Shown here: piece by piece, positions 39,948-48,647 of the stretch | Layout: the number at the start of each line of letters is the position of its first letter | Position numbering within the stretch: the first letter of the stretch is position 1 | NCBI GenBank assembly: GCA_010672165.1 | Contig: JAAHHN010000008.1 | Location: forward strand, 1 to 64,000 | Reading direction: 5' to 3' | From: Spirulina sp. SIO3F2 | Lineage (GTDB): Bacteria > Cyanobacteriota > Cyanobacteriia > Cyanobacteriales > Spirulinaceae | DNA length: 64,000 bases | Notes under the pieces: generated by a model | Told to the model about the DNA's origin: nothing | What the model saw: the letters and a program-made list of their open reading frames with translations, nothing else | Database searches by the model: none | Made by a program: the position numbers and the translations under genes

Positions 39948-42359
39948 CTAGCTAAATGCTCCATATGGCAAAAACAGTGAGTTTAGGAGCTTTTGCTTTG
40001 TTTGTTGTTCACACCGAATATCTTGAAGCAAGATTTCGGAAAGCAAATGTGCAACATAGATGTAATCGTTAAGGGTCTTAATCGTTTCCGCTGTCACATC
40101 GTGATTATGCCCTAATTGAAGATACTGTTGAGTCATTGCCCGAAATGGCGTCTGCCAAATTTGCCATACATTTTCAGATGCATCACTTGCTGGAAATGAA
40201 TCGATGAGTTGTTGTAGGGAAGGCTCCATCCCAGGCACATTAGCATCCGTAAGGAGGTGAATTAACCCACAAAACTCTTGTTTGAGGTTTTCTTGGTACT
40301 GCTTGTAAGCTGGATCATACTTTTCAACTTCAAAGGTGTCTTCTTGCTTACCCTCAGCACGATCGCTCACAAGCTTATCAATTACCGCTAATCTCAGAAC
40401 CAGATTAATTCTTGCAGTGGGAGCAGTTGTACTTGCAAAACGAACATTAAATCCACGTAAGTTGGTAGCGACTTGCTGGGCCTCTGCACGTGTCACATCA
40501 GGCAAATTAGCCGTCAAAAACGCAGGGGTTTCAAGATCATAGGAAAACACACAGGCCCGCCAAGCTGGGGTATTAACATTTGCTTGCGTGGTAATTTTCT
40601 CAAGCCAGTCAAAATTTTGTTGAATTCGAGCATCATTTTTGGCAATCTCAGTGAGATACTTTGCCATTTCTCGCAAGAGTGGTTCAGCATCTTTTTGTCG
40701 CTCTGCAATAAGTAAAAAGACATTTCGATAATTTGGGTCTAGTACCCTTTCTTTGATTAGGATTTCAATCTTTTCCACAGATTGACCAATCGTCATAATA
40801 ATATCTTGAAACACAAAATATTCTTGGAATGAACGGTGTACAAATGAATAGTAGTCCTTCGCAACTTTAGTCAGTAGACCATGTTGGGCTTCAAGCGCAG
40901 TGAGAATTTGACCTGCATCAACCTCAATAGTCGAGGCTGTGACGCCAGGAATTTTTTGAATAAAATCTTTGATCTCAGCTTTGAGTTCCCAACTCTCCCA
41001 GAAGGTTTTACCTTTGGGCATGGCAGAAGCTGCGATGATCGCAAACAGATCACGGCGACGTTGTCGAGATAACTTCTTATCCAAAATCGGTTCACGTTGA
41101 ATACGTCGAGACTCATCCCATTTGCGCATATAAAAGTCCACTGCATCTTCTAGAATGTTCGCCTGATTCTGCGGGATGCCATAGCCCTCTTCATGGAGTT
41201 GACACAGCAAAGTTAGCAATAAAGGATTCTTTTTGAACTCCGATACAGATGTGTTTCGCTCTAATGCTTGTAAGAATTCAACAACAGATTCTGACTGGGC
41301 TGAGCCAGAAAACCACTTCTGGATAAATTCATCAGCCTGACTCGATGTCCATTGCGCCACTTCAACCTCAGCAAAATCCTGGGGCGGATATTCTGTGCCG
41401 CCGAACCGACAGGTTAAAGCGTAGGCATTATTGGGAAATTCATCAATAAACTGCTCTAGCTCATCATATATATGGGGGATGACCTCCACTGGCACTTCAT
41501 CAAGTCCATCTAAAGCAATAAAGCAGTTACCTGCATTAAGCTGCTCTTCAGACCAGTAAGTAACAGTGGTTGGCTCAAAAGTGTCCAGAACAAACTCTTG
41601 TAAAATGGCGTCTTCCAAGCCAATGCCTTTCGCCTTATGTTGCTTGATATAGTCGATAAGGCTGATGAATACAGGAATTGAACCCGCAGAAGCTGCACAA
41701 TTCAAAATCTGATCCTTCAACAGGGTTGTTTTCCCAGAGCCAGTGGCCCCCCAAATCATGATGCGACGATAGGTGCTAAACAAAGTTGGAGCATCAAGAA
41801 TCGAAGCTGTTGAAACGACGCGGCCATCCAATTCAGCTTGGAGCTGGGTTAGTGTTTTAGGTTTCCGGCTGCTTACCTCTTCCCGAATACGGGTATTCAC
41901 ATAAATATTCTGAAGTTTCTGTTTTTGCTGCATTGCGGTGAAAGGAATGCGAATAAACCCACATTTTCGCTGAACGTATGCTCGATATTTAGGCAAATAG
42001 GCCTGCTCGTCCAGTTTTGTGATCACTGGCACTGGAACAGTAATAACTTCAGCTTCATCGGTAACACCAAATTTCTCTTTCGCGTCAGGATAGCTCTCTA
42101 CCTCTAAAAGATATTCACAAAGATAGTTCAAATAAACACCATTGAGCTTCTTTGTTTTCCCGTCCGGCTTAAAAAACTGGTTAATGGTGCGATCGGAGAT
42201 GACATCCGTTAGTTCACCTTTTTTCTCCTTGCGCTCAAACTTCCCAGAGTCATTAAGCTGCGTGACAAGCTGAGATGACGAACGACCACACTTACGTTGA
42301 TATGCCGTATCCAGCTCCTTCCATATACTTTTATCTACTTCAACTGATGTCCGAGGCAT
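39948..42359 (-). CDS. NACHT-domain NTPase
   Basis: The 803-residue protein has an N-terminal region with helix-turn-helix character (ISDRTINQFFKPDG...LNGVYLNYLCEYL, about 54-86), a NACHT STAND-NTPase core with Walker A GATGSGKTT at 204-212 and Walker B ALDGLDE at 282-288, sensor-like NAYALTCR near 315, a helical NACHT-associated part with NPLLLTLLCQLHEEG near 377 and HRSFQEYFVF near 514, and a helical C-terminal sensor. Bacterial NACHT proteins are STAND sensors, several of which defend against phages. The gene is alone on its strand, flanked upstream by a 740-bp AT-rich gap and a cluster of tiny genes. No toxin effector domain was recognised. Confidence 0.85.
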   Translation of the reverse strand: MPRTSVEVDKSIWKELDTAYQRKCGRSSSQLVTQLNDSGKFERKEKKGELTDVISDRTINQFFKPDGKTKKLNGVYLNYLCEYLLEVESYPDAKEKFGVTDEAEVITVPVPVITKLDEQAYLPKYRAYVQRKCGFIRIPFTAMQQKQKLQNIYVNTRIREEVSSRKPKTLTQLQAELDGRVVSTASILDAPTLFSTYRRIMIWGATGSGKTTLLKDQILNCAASAGSIPVFISLIDYIKQHKAKGIGLEDAILQEFVLDTFEPTTVTYWSEEQLNAGNCFIALDGLDEVPVEVIPHIYDELEQFIDEFPNNAYALTCRFGGTEYPPQDFAEVEVAQWTSSQADEFIQKWFSGSAQSESVVEFLQALERNTSVSEFKKNPLLLTLLCQLHEEGYGIPQNQANILEDAVDFYMRKWDESRRIQREPILDKKLSRQRRRDLFAIIAASAMPKGKTFWESWELKAEIKDFIQKIPGVTASTIEVDAGQILTALEAQHGLLTKVAKDYYSFVHRSFQEYFVFQDIIMTIGQSVEKIEILIKERVLDPNYRNVFLLIAERQKDAEPLLREMAKYLTEIAKNDARIQQNFDWLEKITTQANVNTPAWRACVFSYDLETPAFLTANLPDVTRAEAQQVATNLRGFNVRFASTTAPTARINLVLRLAVIDKLVSDRAEGKQEDTFEVEKYDPAYKQYQENLKQEFCGLIHLLTDANVPGMEPSLQQLIDSFPASDASENVWQIWQTPFRAMTQQYLQLGHNHDVTAETIKTLNDYIYVAHLLSEILLQDIRCEQQTKQKLLNSLFLPYGAFS

Positions 42360-43101
42360 AGTGCTCCCACCAACTCATGTTTTAGTCGTACTACTCAAAT
42401 CCTATAGCAATGCAAAATCAGATTGAAGCAGGGCTTGGGGCAACCATATTGAGATTACTTCCACAAAAAATCCAGATCCATATCGGATTACTAGGTGTTT
42501 CAGCTCTGTTTGGTAGAGAACTTAAGCAAGTCATCATCATCTAAGTAAAGTCACACAATCCAGAGCTGAATATTAAGTCCCTTAAGGATTTCTCATCGCA
42601 AGAGCATCTCTTTTTAGTAAAAACACTCTTACTGCTCAATAAAAAATGAGCATGATTTATCCCAAGTCATTACTGTTCACAGGATCTGATTTTGTAAAAA
42701 ATACTACATTCCGAGATCGTTTAACGCATTCATCCTAACACGTCTGTTATCCAAATGATGGAAACAAAGATTCTATTTTTCCTTGTTTATCCATCTACTA
42801 AGAACGATGTTAGTTATTCTTAAGCTTTCCAGGATAAATTCCAGATTTCTCCGATTATTTCTGTTTCTTTTTTCAAAAAATAGAGAAAAACAAAGAAAAA
42901 CAGAAACGAAAACAAAACGATCGCTTTTCTCTCTTTTTTTGCTTGTTTTTTCTAATAGCTGCGACGGACTACATTCCATATGAGTCTATTTCTTTAATTC
43001 TTTGATACAGTTTCAATACACAAGATTTCAAGAGAGAAATGAGATTGACCAGATCTCAACAAAACACTCTTGACTGAACCAACCTACTCTCTCAATCTAT
43101 T
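42360..43101. other. AT-rich divergent region between NACHT gene and small-gene cluster
   Basis: 742 bp with lower GC than neighbours and no supported gene. Near 42860-42935 an A/T-rich inversion (TTTCTGTTTC... and ...CAGAAACGAAAAC) allows short open frames on both strands, which is a low-complexity effect. Promoters of the NACHT gene and of the 43102 gene must lie here; none can be named. Confidence 0.5.
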
Positions 43102-43380
43102 ATGCTTTTAAATCTGTTCGGATCAACTCCTCAACCTGCTCAAAATCATTCTGATACACCACCTGAAATTGCAACAGTGGTCACAAAAATTGATGCAGAG
43201 AAAATTGGTCAAGTTCTCTATCAAGGTGGCTATTACCGAGCATACTGTATCACGCCTTACATTACCTTGTGTGAGGAAGCGAAGGTAGTTGTAGAGCGCT
43301 TCAACAAAAAGACACTGACCCTCTTAGTGAACCCTTATGTATCTACTAAGTTCCCAGTAGATACGAGTCAACTCGCATGA
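43102..43380 (+). CDS. Small NfeD-like (OB-fold) protein
   Basis: A 92-residue protein whose core, KIGQVLYQGGYYRAYC ... EEAKVVVERFNKKTLTLLV, has the beta-strand pattern of the NfeD C-terminal OB-fold (G-x-V-x-x-x-G-x-W/Y-x-A, then VxVxxxxxxxLxV). No transmembrane part, so it is the domain alone. Function unknown. First of four small same-strand genes divergent from the NACHT gene. Confidence 0.6.
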   Translation: MLLNLFGSTPQPAQNHSDTPPEIATVVTKIDAEKIGQVLYQGGYYRAYCITPYITLCEEAKVVVERFNKKTLTLLVNPYVSTKFPVDTSQLA

Positions 43381-43483
43381 ATTACCCATCTCCTTATGAA
43401 CAGATAGATGTCTGTCTTCTGCCCATAGAGAAATGAAATCAAGCGTGATGGCAACCCCAATAATCAATATTTCAAGGAGAACA

Positions 43484-43762
43484 ATGAACTCTCAAATTCA
43501 GCAAACACACCATGAGGTACATGACCAAAACCTCAGCCCATATTTGAGCAACTTTCGCTCCGTTCAAAAGCCTGGTGACACTATCGATCGCATTGGCACT
43601 CCAGAACAAAAGCGCCAAGCTCACATGGCCAAAGAAACAGCGTTCACTCATCGAGATAACCTGCGGCGTTCACTCATTCGCCGTCGCCGTCGTGCAGCAG
43701 AGGCTGTTAACACTGCTTTGATCCAGGAATTGGATCGGGAGTGGGATGAGCTTAAGTTATAG
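43484..43762 (+). CDS. Small basic/acidic protein, unknown
   Basis: Start chosen at the ATG at 43484 because AAGGAGAAC precedes it; an in-frame ATG at 43433 lacks such a site. The 92 residues are strongly polar, with a basic cluster (RRSLIRRRRRAAEAV) and an Asp/Glu-rich end (LDREWDELKL). No domain recognised. Second gene of the small cluster, about 100 bp after the NfeD-like gene. Confidence 0.6.
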   Translation: MNSQIQQTHHEVHDQNLSPYLSNFRSVQKPGDTIDRIGTPEQKRQAHMAKETAFTHRDNLRRSLIRRRRRAAEAVNTALIQELDREWDELKL

Positions 43763-43773
43763 ATATCAAACTG

Positions 43774-43800
43774 CCTAGCACTTTTGGTGCTGGGTATTTT
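43774..43800 (+). terminator. Hairpin after the 43484 gene
   Basis: CCTAGCAC and GTGCTGGG pair across TTTTG, with TATTTT following, 12 bp past the stop of the 92-residue gene. Confidence 0.5.
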
Positions 43801-43832
43801 CATGACCATTACTGACCTAAGGATGAACATTT

Positions 43833-44066
43833 ATGCCCAACACCATTCCCAAAACCACACATTACTCCATTGAAGCGATACGTGCTGATGCTCACTATCT
43901 TGTGAAACGTGGCATTGTTAGCCCTCAGCAACCAATTTATATCTTGCTTGCCCACCTCCCTGAGCGTGAACACGACACATTTGAGCAAGTGCTGGAGCGA
44001 CATGAATATCTGCTGCGCGATCGCATCATTGATTTATTGCCCCAACGGAATTGGCAGAATGACTAA
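43833..44066 (+). CDS. Small protein, unknown
   Basis: 77 residues, with AAGGATGAAC nine bases before the ATG. Sequence PQQPIYILLAHLPEREHDTF and HEYLLRDRIIDLLPQ suggests helices. Basic N-terminus, acidic middle; no membrane segment. No family recognised. It overlaps no neighbour; the next small gene begins 22 bp later. Confidence 0.6.
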   Translation: MPNTIPKTTHYSIEAIRADAHYLVKRGIVSPQQPIYILLAHLPEREHDTFEQVLERHEYLLRDRIIDLLPQRNWQND

Positions 44067-44087
44067 CCCACCCACATCCCTTGAAAT

Positions 44088-44264
44088 ATGCTCACACAAC
44101 ACTCTTCTTGCCTATTACTCACAATAGCAGCCATTTTACTGATTGAGCTGCCTCAAATTATTGCTGCTTACATCACCCTGATTGACAAAATTATTGTCTC
44201 CTTCTCAACCGAGATGTTCACCTACTTCGACTGGGTCATGAATGGGCTGCAAATCTGGAGCTAA
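44088..44264 (+). CDS. 58-residue membrane protein
   Basis: ATG at 44088 to TAA at 44264, 58 residues. The N-terminal half is a hydrophobic helix (LLLTIAAILLIELPQIIAA) and the rest is amphipathic and aromatic (MFTYFDWVMNGLQIWS). It is downstream of the 77-residue gene and ahead of the hairpin at 44423. Size, topology and position suggest a real small membrane protein of a four-gene set; no ribosome site is striking. Confidence 0.5.
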   Translation: MLTQHSSCLLLTIAAILLIELPQIIAAYITLIDKIIVSFSTEMFTYFDWVMNGLQIWS

Positions 44265-44422
44265 ATCTCCCGATGGAAAACGATTGTTAAAAGATTGTGC
44301 ACATCAATAATCCATCGTTCAAACAAAATGCCCATCACCCAAAAATCTAATTGCTAACTGCAATGATGACAAACCCACGAGAGGACAACCGCTTGTCTCT
44401 CAACCATATCCACCTTCAACTT

Positions 44423-44450
44423 AAACAAGGGGCTAACGCTCCTTGTTTTG
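44423..44450 (+). terminator. Terminator of the small-gene cluster
   Basis: AAACAAGGGGC pairs with GCTCCTTGTTTT across TAAC, a T-rich end included, about 160 bp after the membrane-protein stop. It separates the cluster from the convergent Uma2 gene. On the minus strand the same stem could serve the Uma2 gene. Confidence 0.6.
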
Positions 44451-44514
44451 CCATGTTAAGGAGCGAACGCTTGACCCAAAATAGCCACAACAGCGTAACG
44501 GCTTGACTCCTCAG

Positions 44515-45093
44515 CTAGCCTTGAATATAACGGGGCAAGTCGAGACTAAACCCAGGCAAACAGCTCTCCCCCGAAAGCTGTGCGGGCAGATCGCGCACCT
44601 CTACAGATTGGCCCAAACGATAAATTTCCACCTGCTGCTCTTGCGGATTAATCAGCCAACCCAACTTGACCCCCGTACCCATATATTCGCGCAATTTGGC
44701 TTGCAGTGGTGCTAGGGGATCGGTAGCTGAGCGTAGCTCAATGACAAAATCTGGCGCGATCGGCGGAAACTTACGACGCTGCTCTGGGGTCAGGGCTTCC
44801 CAACGAGCCGCCGCCACCCAAGCCGCATCGGGGGAGCGATCGCTACCATTGGGCAAACGGAAAATTGTTGAAGAACTAAAGGTATAGCCCAGTTGGGTTT
44901 GCCGATTCCAAACCCCGAGATCAATAATCAAATCCGCTTCTCGATTACCACTTTCACCACCCACAGGAGACATAATAATTAATGCACCATTGGCGGTGCG
45001 CTCAAAATTCAACTCCCGATTATTTTGGCAGAGTTGGTAAAACTGCTCATCGGTGAGTTGCACGGTATCCAGGTTTAACGTGAGGGGACTCAT
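44515..45093 (-). CDS. Uma2/DUF820 family nuclease-like protein
   Basis: The 192 residues have the DUF820 pattern: LTDEQFYQLCQNNRELNFERTANG, MSPVGGESGNREADLIIDL, then SPDAAWV and PDFVIELRSATD near residues 85-120. In the family the core is a PD-(D/E)XK restriction-endonuclease fold, with E and D/E in VIEL; here the usual SPSD is changed to SATD. Widely duplicated in cyanobacteria, function unclear. Convergent with the small cluster, divergent from the thioredoxin-fold gene. Confidence 0.82.
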   Translation of the reverse strand: MSPLTLNLDTVQLTDEQFYQLCQNNRELNFERTANGALIIMSPVGGESGNREADLIIDLGVWNRQTQLGYTFSSSTIFRLPNGSDRSPDAAWVAAARWEALTPEQRRKFPPIAPDFVIELRSATDPLAPLQAKLREYMGTGVKLGWLINPQEQQVEIYRLGQSVEVRDLPAQLSGESCLPGFSLDLPRYIQG

Positions 45094-45233
45094 AGGGCAT
45101 CAACGCATCAGCTTATCTTCATCATAAAGTGCTGGACTTCGCGTTTGGGTTTGCACAATTGCTGATGATGCCTCATTTGCTCAGGGGCGCGATCGCGTGA
45201 CATCATGCTCCATAAGCATATCTGTCCTCTCCC

Positions 45234-45494
45234 ATGCACCTTATCCTCTACAGCAAGCCCGGTTGCCATCTCTGCGAAGGCCTGCAAGAAAAACTTGAAC
45301 AAATTACCGACTTTCCCCTAGAGCTAGAGGTGCGCGATATCACCACGCAGCCCGAATGGTTCGATCGCTACCAATACGAAATTCCGGTACTGTTTGCGGT
45401 TCGAAATAGCAGTGCTATCCCCATCCCACGCTTTTCTCCGCGTGCTTCTGTTCAACAAGTGGCGCGAATGTTACAGAAATCCTGCAAAATATGA
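45234..45494 (+). CDS. Glutaredoxin-like thioredoxin-fold protein (DUF836)
   Basis: An 86-residue single-domain protein with the redox motif CHLC at 11-14 (YSKPGCHLCEGLQEKL), then EVRDITTQPEWFDRYQYEIPVLF with the cis-Pro in IPVLF. This is the glutaredoxin-like DUF836 type found across bacteria. Thiol-disulphide exchange is expected; partner unknown. It lies 88 bp upstream of murE on the same strand, and a long open frame of murE overlaps it but is not coding there. Confidence 0.82.
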   Translation: MHLILYSKPGCHLCEGLQEKLEQITDFPLELEVRDITTQPEWFDRYQYEIPVLFAVRNSSAIPIPRFSPRASVQQVARMLQKSCKI

Positions 45495-45582
45495 AGAAAA
45501 TCTACGAATAACGCAACAAACAGTTACTGTTCGTTGCGGCGAGGAACTCGACTATTGCATCCCACCTGTGAGGACTATATTA

Positions 45583-47073
45583 ATGATGAAACTCGGCGCG
45601 TTATTACAGGACATTCCTGGCATTGCCACAATCCCCGAGCATCCCGCCCTGGCACAGGATGTCAAAGGACTCTCGACCAACTCCCAAGCCTGCCAGCCGG
45701 GAGATCTGTTTATTGGGATGCCTGGCACACGGGTCGATGGGGGCGAATTTTGGCAAGGGGCGATCGCAGCGGGAGCCATGGCAGCGATTGTCACATCAGA
45801 CGCCTTGGCCAAACACCCCGCTAGCCAGAGTGAATGCGTGATTCCAGCCAGCGATATGTGGACGGTTTGTGCAGCGATCGCGGCGAAATTTCATCACTAT
45901 CCCGCTCAGCAACTCCAAATGGTGGGTGTCACAGGCACAAACGGTAAAACCACAACCACCCATCTGATCGAATATTTCTTACAGCAAGCCGCCCAAGCCA
46001 CCGCCCTGATCGGCACGCTCTACACCCGTTGGCCGGGCTTTGAGCAGGTGGCGGTGCATACCACTCCTTTTGCAGTCGATCTTCAGAACACTTTAGCGAC
46101 TGCCCAAGCCGCAGGCAGCACCGTGGGCATTATGGAAGTGAGTTCCCACGCGCTCCACCAAGGTCGTGTGAAGGAAATCCCCTTTGAAGTGGCAGTTTTC
46201 ACCAACCTGACCCAAGACCATTTGGATTACCACGAAACGATGGAGAATTACTTTGCAGCCAAAGCGATTCTCTTTAGCCCTGACTACCTCAAAGGTCGTG
46301 CAGTGGTAAATGGGGATGATCCCTATGGCCAGCGACTGGTAGAACAGTTGGGTGAGCAAGCGTGGAGCTATAGCATTACTGACCCCAAAGCCGATTTTTG
46401 GTTGAGTGATTTGGACTATGGGGCAACAGGGGTCAAAGGTCGATTACATACTCCCTACGGTGAGCAAGAGTTTATCTCACCGCTCGTGGGTCAATTTAAT
46501 TTGGCTAATGTGCTGGCGGCGGCAGCCACAGCGATGCATTTGGGGGCTGATCTCAACACTATTACCACTGCGCTGCCTAACTTTGTGGGTGTGCCCGGAC
46601 GGATGGAGCGCGTACAGATTGTTGAGCATCAAGACATCAGCGTGATTGTGGACTATGCCCATACACCAGATAGCTTAGAAAACATGCTCAAGGCAGCGCG
46701 GCCGTTTATTCCTGGCCAAGCGATTTGTGTATTTGGTTGCGGAGGCGATCGCGATCGCACCAAACGTCCCAAAATGGGCAAAATCGCTGCTGATCTCGCC
46801 GATGTGGCGATCGTCACCTCCGACAATCCCCGCACGGAAGACCCTGAACGTATCTTGCAAGATGTTGTGGCTGGCATTGATCCGGCTCAAAACCCGGTGG
46901 TGATTAGCGATCGCGCGATCGCTATCAAGCAAGCCATTCTGGATGCTAAGCCAGGAGATGGGGTATTAATTGCAGGCAAGGGTCATGAAGATTATCAAAT
47001 CCTGGGTACAGAAAAAGTCCATTTTGATGACCGAGAGGAAGCACGAGCAGCCTTGGCGTTACGCTTACAGTAG
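45583..47073 (+). CDS. murE: UDP-MurNAc-tripeptide synthetase (meso-DAP adding)
   Basis: MurE adds meso-diaminopimelate to UDP-MurNAc-L-Ala-D-Glu in peptidoglycan synthesis. I start at the ATG at 45583 (MMKLGALLQDIPG; a second ATG at 45586 is equally good), giving 496 residues, as usual. The ATP loop GVTGTNGKTTTTHLIEYF is near 116, STNSQACQPGDLFIGMPG marks the N-terminal domain, and SDNPRTEDPERI holds the DNPR motif that specifies meso-DAP. The frame upstream of 45583 overlaps the DUF836 gene and is not part of MurE. Confidence 0.95.
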   Translation: MMKLGALLQDIPGIATIPEHPALAQDVKGLSTNSQACQPGDLFIGMPGTRVDGGEFWQGAIAAGAMAAIVTSDALAKHPASQSECVIPASDMWTVCAAIAAKFHHYPAQQLQMVGVTGTNGKTTTTHLIEYFLQQAAQATALIGTLYTRWPGFEQVAVHTTPFAVDLQNTLATAQAAGSTVGIMEVSSHALHQGRVKEIPFEVAVFTNLTQDHLDYHETMENYFAAKAILFSPDYLKGRAVVNGDDPYGQRLVEQLGEQAWSYSITDPKADFWLSDLDYGATGVKGRLHTPYGEQEFISPLVGQFNLANVLAAAATAMHLGADLNTITTALPNFVGVPGRMERVQIVEHQDISVIVDYAHTPDSLENMLKAARPFIPGQAICVFGCGGDRDRTKRPKMGKIAADLADVAIVTSDNPRTEDPERILQDVVAGIDPAQNPVVISDRAIAIKQAILDAKPGDGVLIAGKGHEDYQILGTEKVHFDDREEARAALALRLQ

Positions 47074-47113
47074 GGGTAGCTCGAAGCAACACTATATCGC
47101 CTGCGAATAAAAC

Positions 47114-47135
47114 TGCGGGCAATTAATTGCCCGCA
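47114..47135. terminator. 22-bp perfect palindrome after murE
   Basis: TGCGGGCAATT at 47114-47124 is followed immediately by its exact reverse complement. It lies 41 bp past the murE stop. As RNA it forms a stable hairpin, but no T run follows, so termination is only one reading; it could be a binding site. Confidence 0.45.
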
Positions 47136-48170
47136 AACCCACTGGAAGTGTATCTGTTCGAAAAGCTCGCTGCATTGCTTGCCTACCACTGTATTAAGGC
47201 GGGTTTCTAGAGACTTTTGACGAGAGTTACGAATAATGCAGATTAAAACCTTGAATCTTTGACTTAGTCCACCAAGGTGGACTTTATACGTGTTAGCGTG
47301 TGAGTTGAGATGGCAACAGTATTACAGCTTCTGTATGCGCCTATTCGACACAAAAGGCAACAGAATAAACACCCTAAATATATATCCAGCCTATGTAATA
47401 TCCTAAGGGGGATCACGCCGTAGCAAGGGAAATATTGCATCTCTAGAGATTTGAGACAAGCCCAAACCTCTTGCGATACAAGGAATTTTGGCAAGGACAG
47501 GTAAGCTGTCCCCCTACCCAAATCTGGCTTGTATTCATTGCTGCATAAGGCTTACAGCGATAGGAGTCAGTGCAATCAGAAGTTTGCATAGATTCCGAGA
47601 ATCAGAAGTAAGAGCTGGAGTTGACTTAAAAGACTATTGAACGTTTTCATCCATATTCTTTGCCATGGCGAGTCTTAATGAAAACAAGGCCAACATCATA
47701 GTAACCAATGTAAAGGCTCTCTCAAATGTCGTTTTTGCCAAAATATTACCCACAGTGTTGAGGGTAAAAATAGAACCCGCATGCCGATATAAGCAATCCT
47801 CCTTAGTCCGGTCAACTTCAAATATTCCGCTTTTACCAACGTCAAAAACAAACAAATGACTTAGACAATCAGCGATATACTCTCAAGAAGAATAAACTCT
47901 TGTTTGGACTGTATTCTGCCGCCCCAAAGAAAATCAAAGGGAATATAATTAAATAGCAATATCCCCATAACAATTACACAATGGAATAGAACTCAACAGC
48001 AAAAAATGATAATATTCATTCTTGCAACCAATGGAAGACCAATTCTATTTATCATTAATTTAATTTTTGACTATAGTTAGGGTCAGTTGAGGTAATTTCA
48101 AAACAATGCAAAAATGCAGTAACTTCGTTGATGCACAGTGGATGTCTTTTAACAATGCATAAACCTTGAT

Positions 48171-48262
48171 ATAGCAGTCCTATTTCATTTTGGGAAACCC
48201 AGCGCCGAGAAAAAAGGGGCTTAAGACCCTTGCCTATCTCAAATAGGATTTCGGATTGCTAT
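48171..48262. repeat. MITE-like element family C, copy 1
   Basis: 92 bp with ends ATAGCAGTCCTATTTCA and (in reverse) ATAGCAATCCGAAATCCTAT. Interior word AAAGGGGCTTAAGACCCTTG is self-similar. Copy 2 lies at 48494. Confidence 0.6.
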
Positions 48263-48493
48263 AGATTTTTAATAACTCGAAGTAACTTAATAGATTTTTA
48301 ACGATCTAAGGCGATCTATCTGGTTGACTTCTGGGATTTTTTGAGATAAAACTCTAGATGCCTGATGGCTTAATAGATGTTGAAAGTTACTATAGCAATC
48401 CAGCTATAAGCCTGGGTGTTTTTAGTACATCTGATGAAGGCATGACAAGGCTTTAAACCATTGAACGTGTTCAAAATCGTTTGGGAGCGCTAT

Positions 48494-48595
48494 ATAGCAG
48501 TTCTAGATCAGTTTAAAATAGTCGATTTGAAATAGTCGATCCCAGAGAACAAGGGGTTTACCCTTGCCTGTCCAAGACTCATTTAGGACTGCTAT
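48494..48595. repeat. MITE-like element family C, copy 2
   Basis: 102 bp with ends ATAGCAGTTCTAGATCA and (in reverse) ATAGCAGTCCTAAATGA and an interior AAGGGGTTTACCCTTGCCT, comparable to copy 1. Ends 52 bp before the gene at 48648, so it could carry promoter parts for it. A lone ACTATAGCAATCC end sits near 48389. Confidence 0.6.
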
Positions 48596-48647
48596 AACAA
48601 TTAGACTCATCTACAAGCTACGCAATCCTAAAAATATCTAAGTTACT

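Larger units (their letters stand above)
47074..48647. other. 1.57-kb repeat-rich region without a supported gene
   Basis: From left: a 22-bp palindrome at 47114-47135 (arms GCGGGCAATT), a hairpin at 47266-47283 (AGTCCACCAAGGTGGACT) of a type often dispersed in cyanobacteria, an AT-rich middle, one end of family E at 48124, and two family C elements at 48171 and 48494. A 73-codon minus-strand frame at 47634-47855 has no recognisable product. Confidence 0.6.

Noticed and set aside
42773-42983. Two opposite 66-68 codon ORFs
   Set aside because: Lie in a low-complexity AT-rich inversion and encode Lys/Arg/Phe-rich sequences on both strands, a composition effect.
45394-45582. N-terminal extension of MurE
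   Set aside because: Overlaps the DUF836 gene in another frame and does not match MurE; the family start is at 45583.
47634-47855. 73-codon minus-strand ORF
   Set aside because: One hydrophobic stretch but no recognisable family or ribosome site; kept only as a remark in the gap entry.
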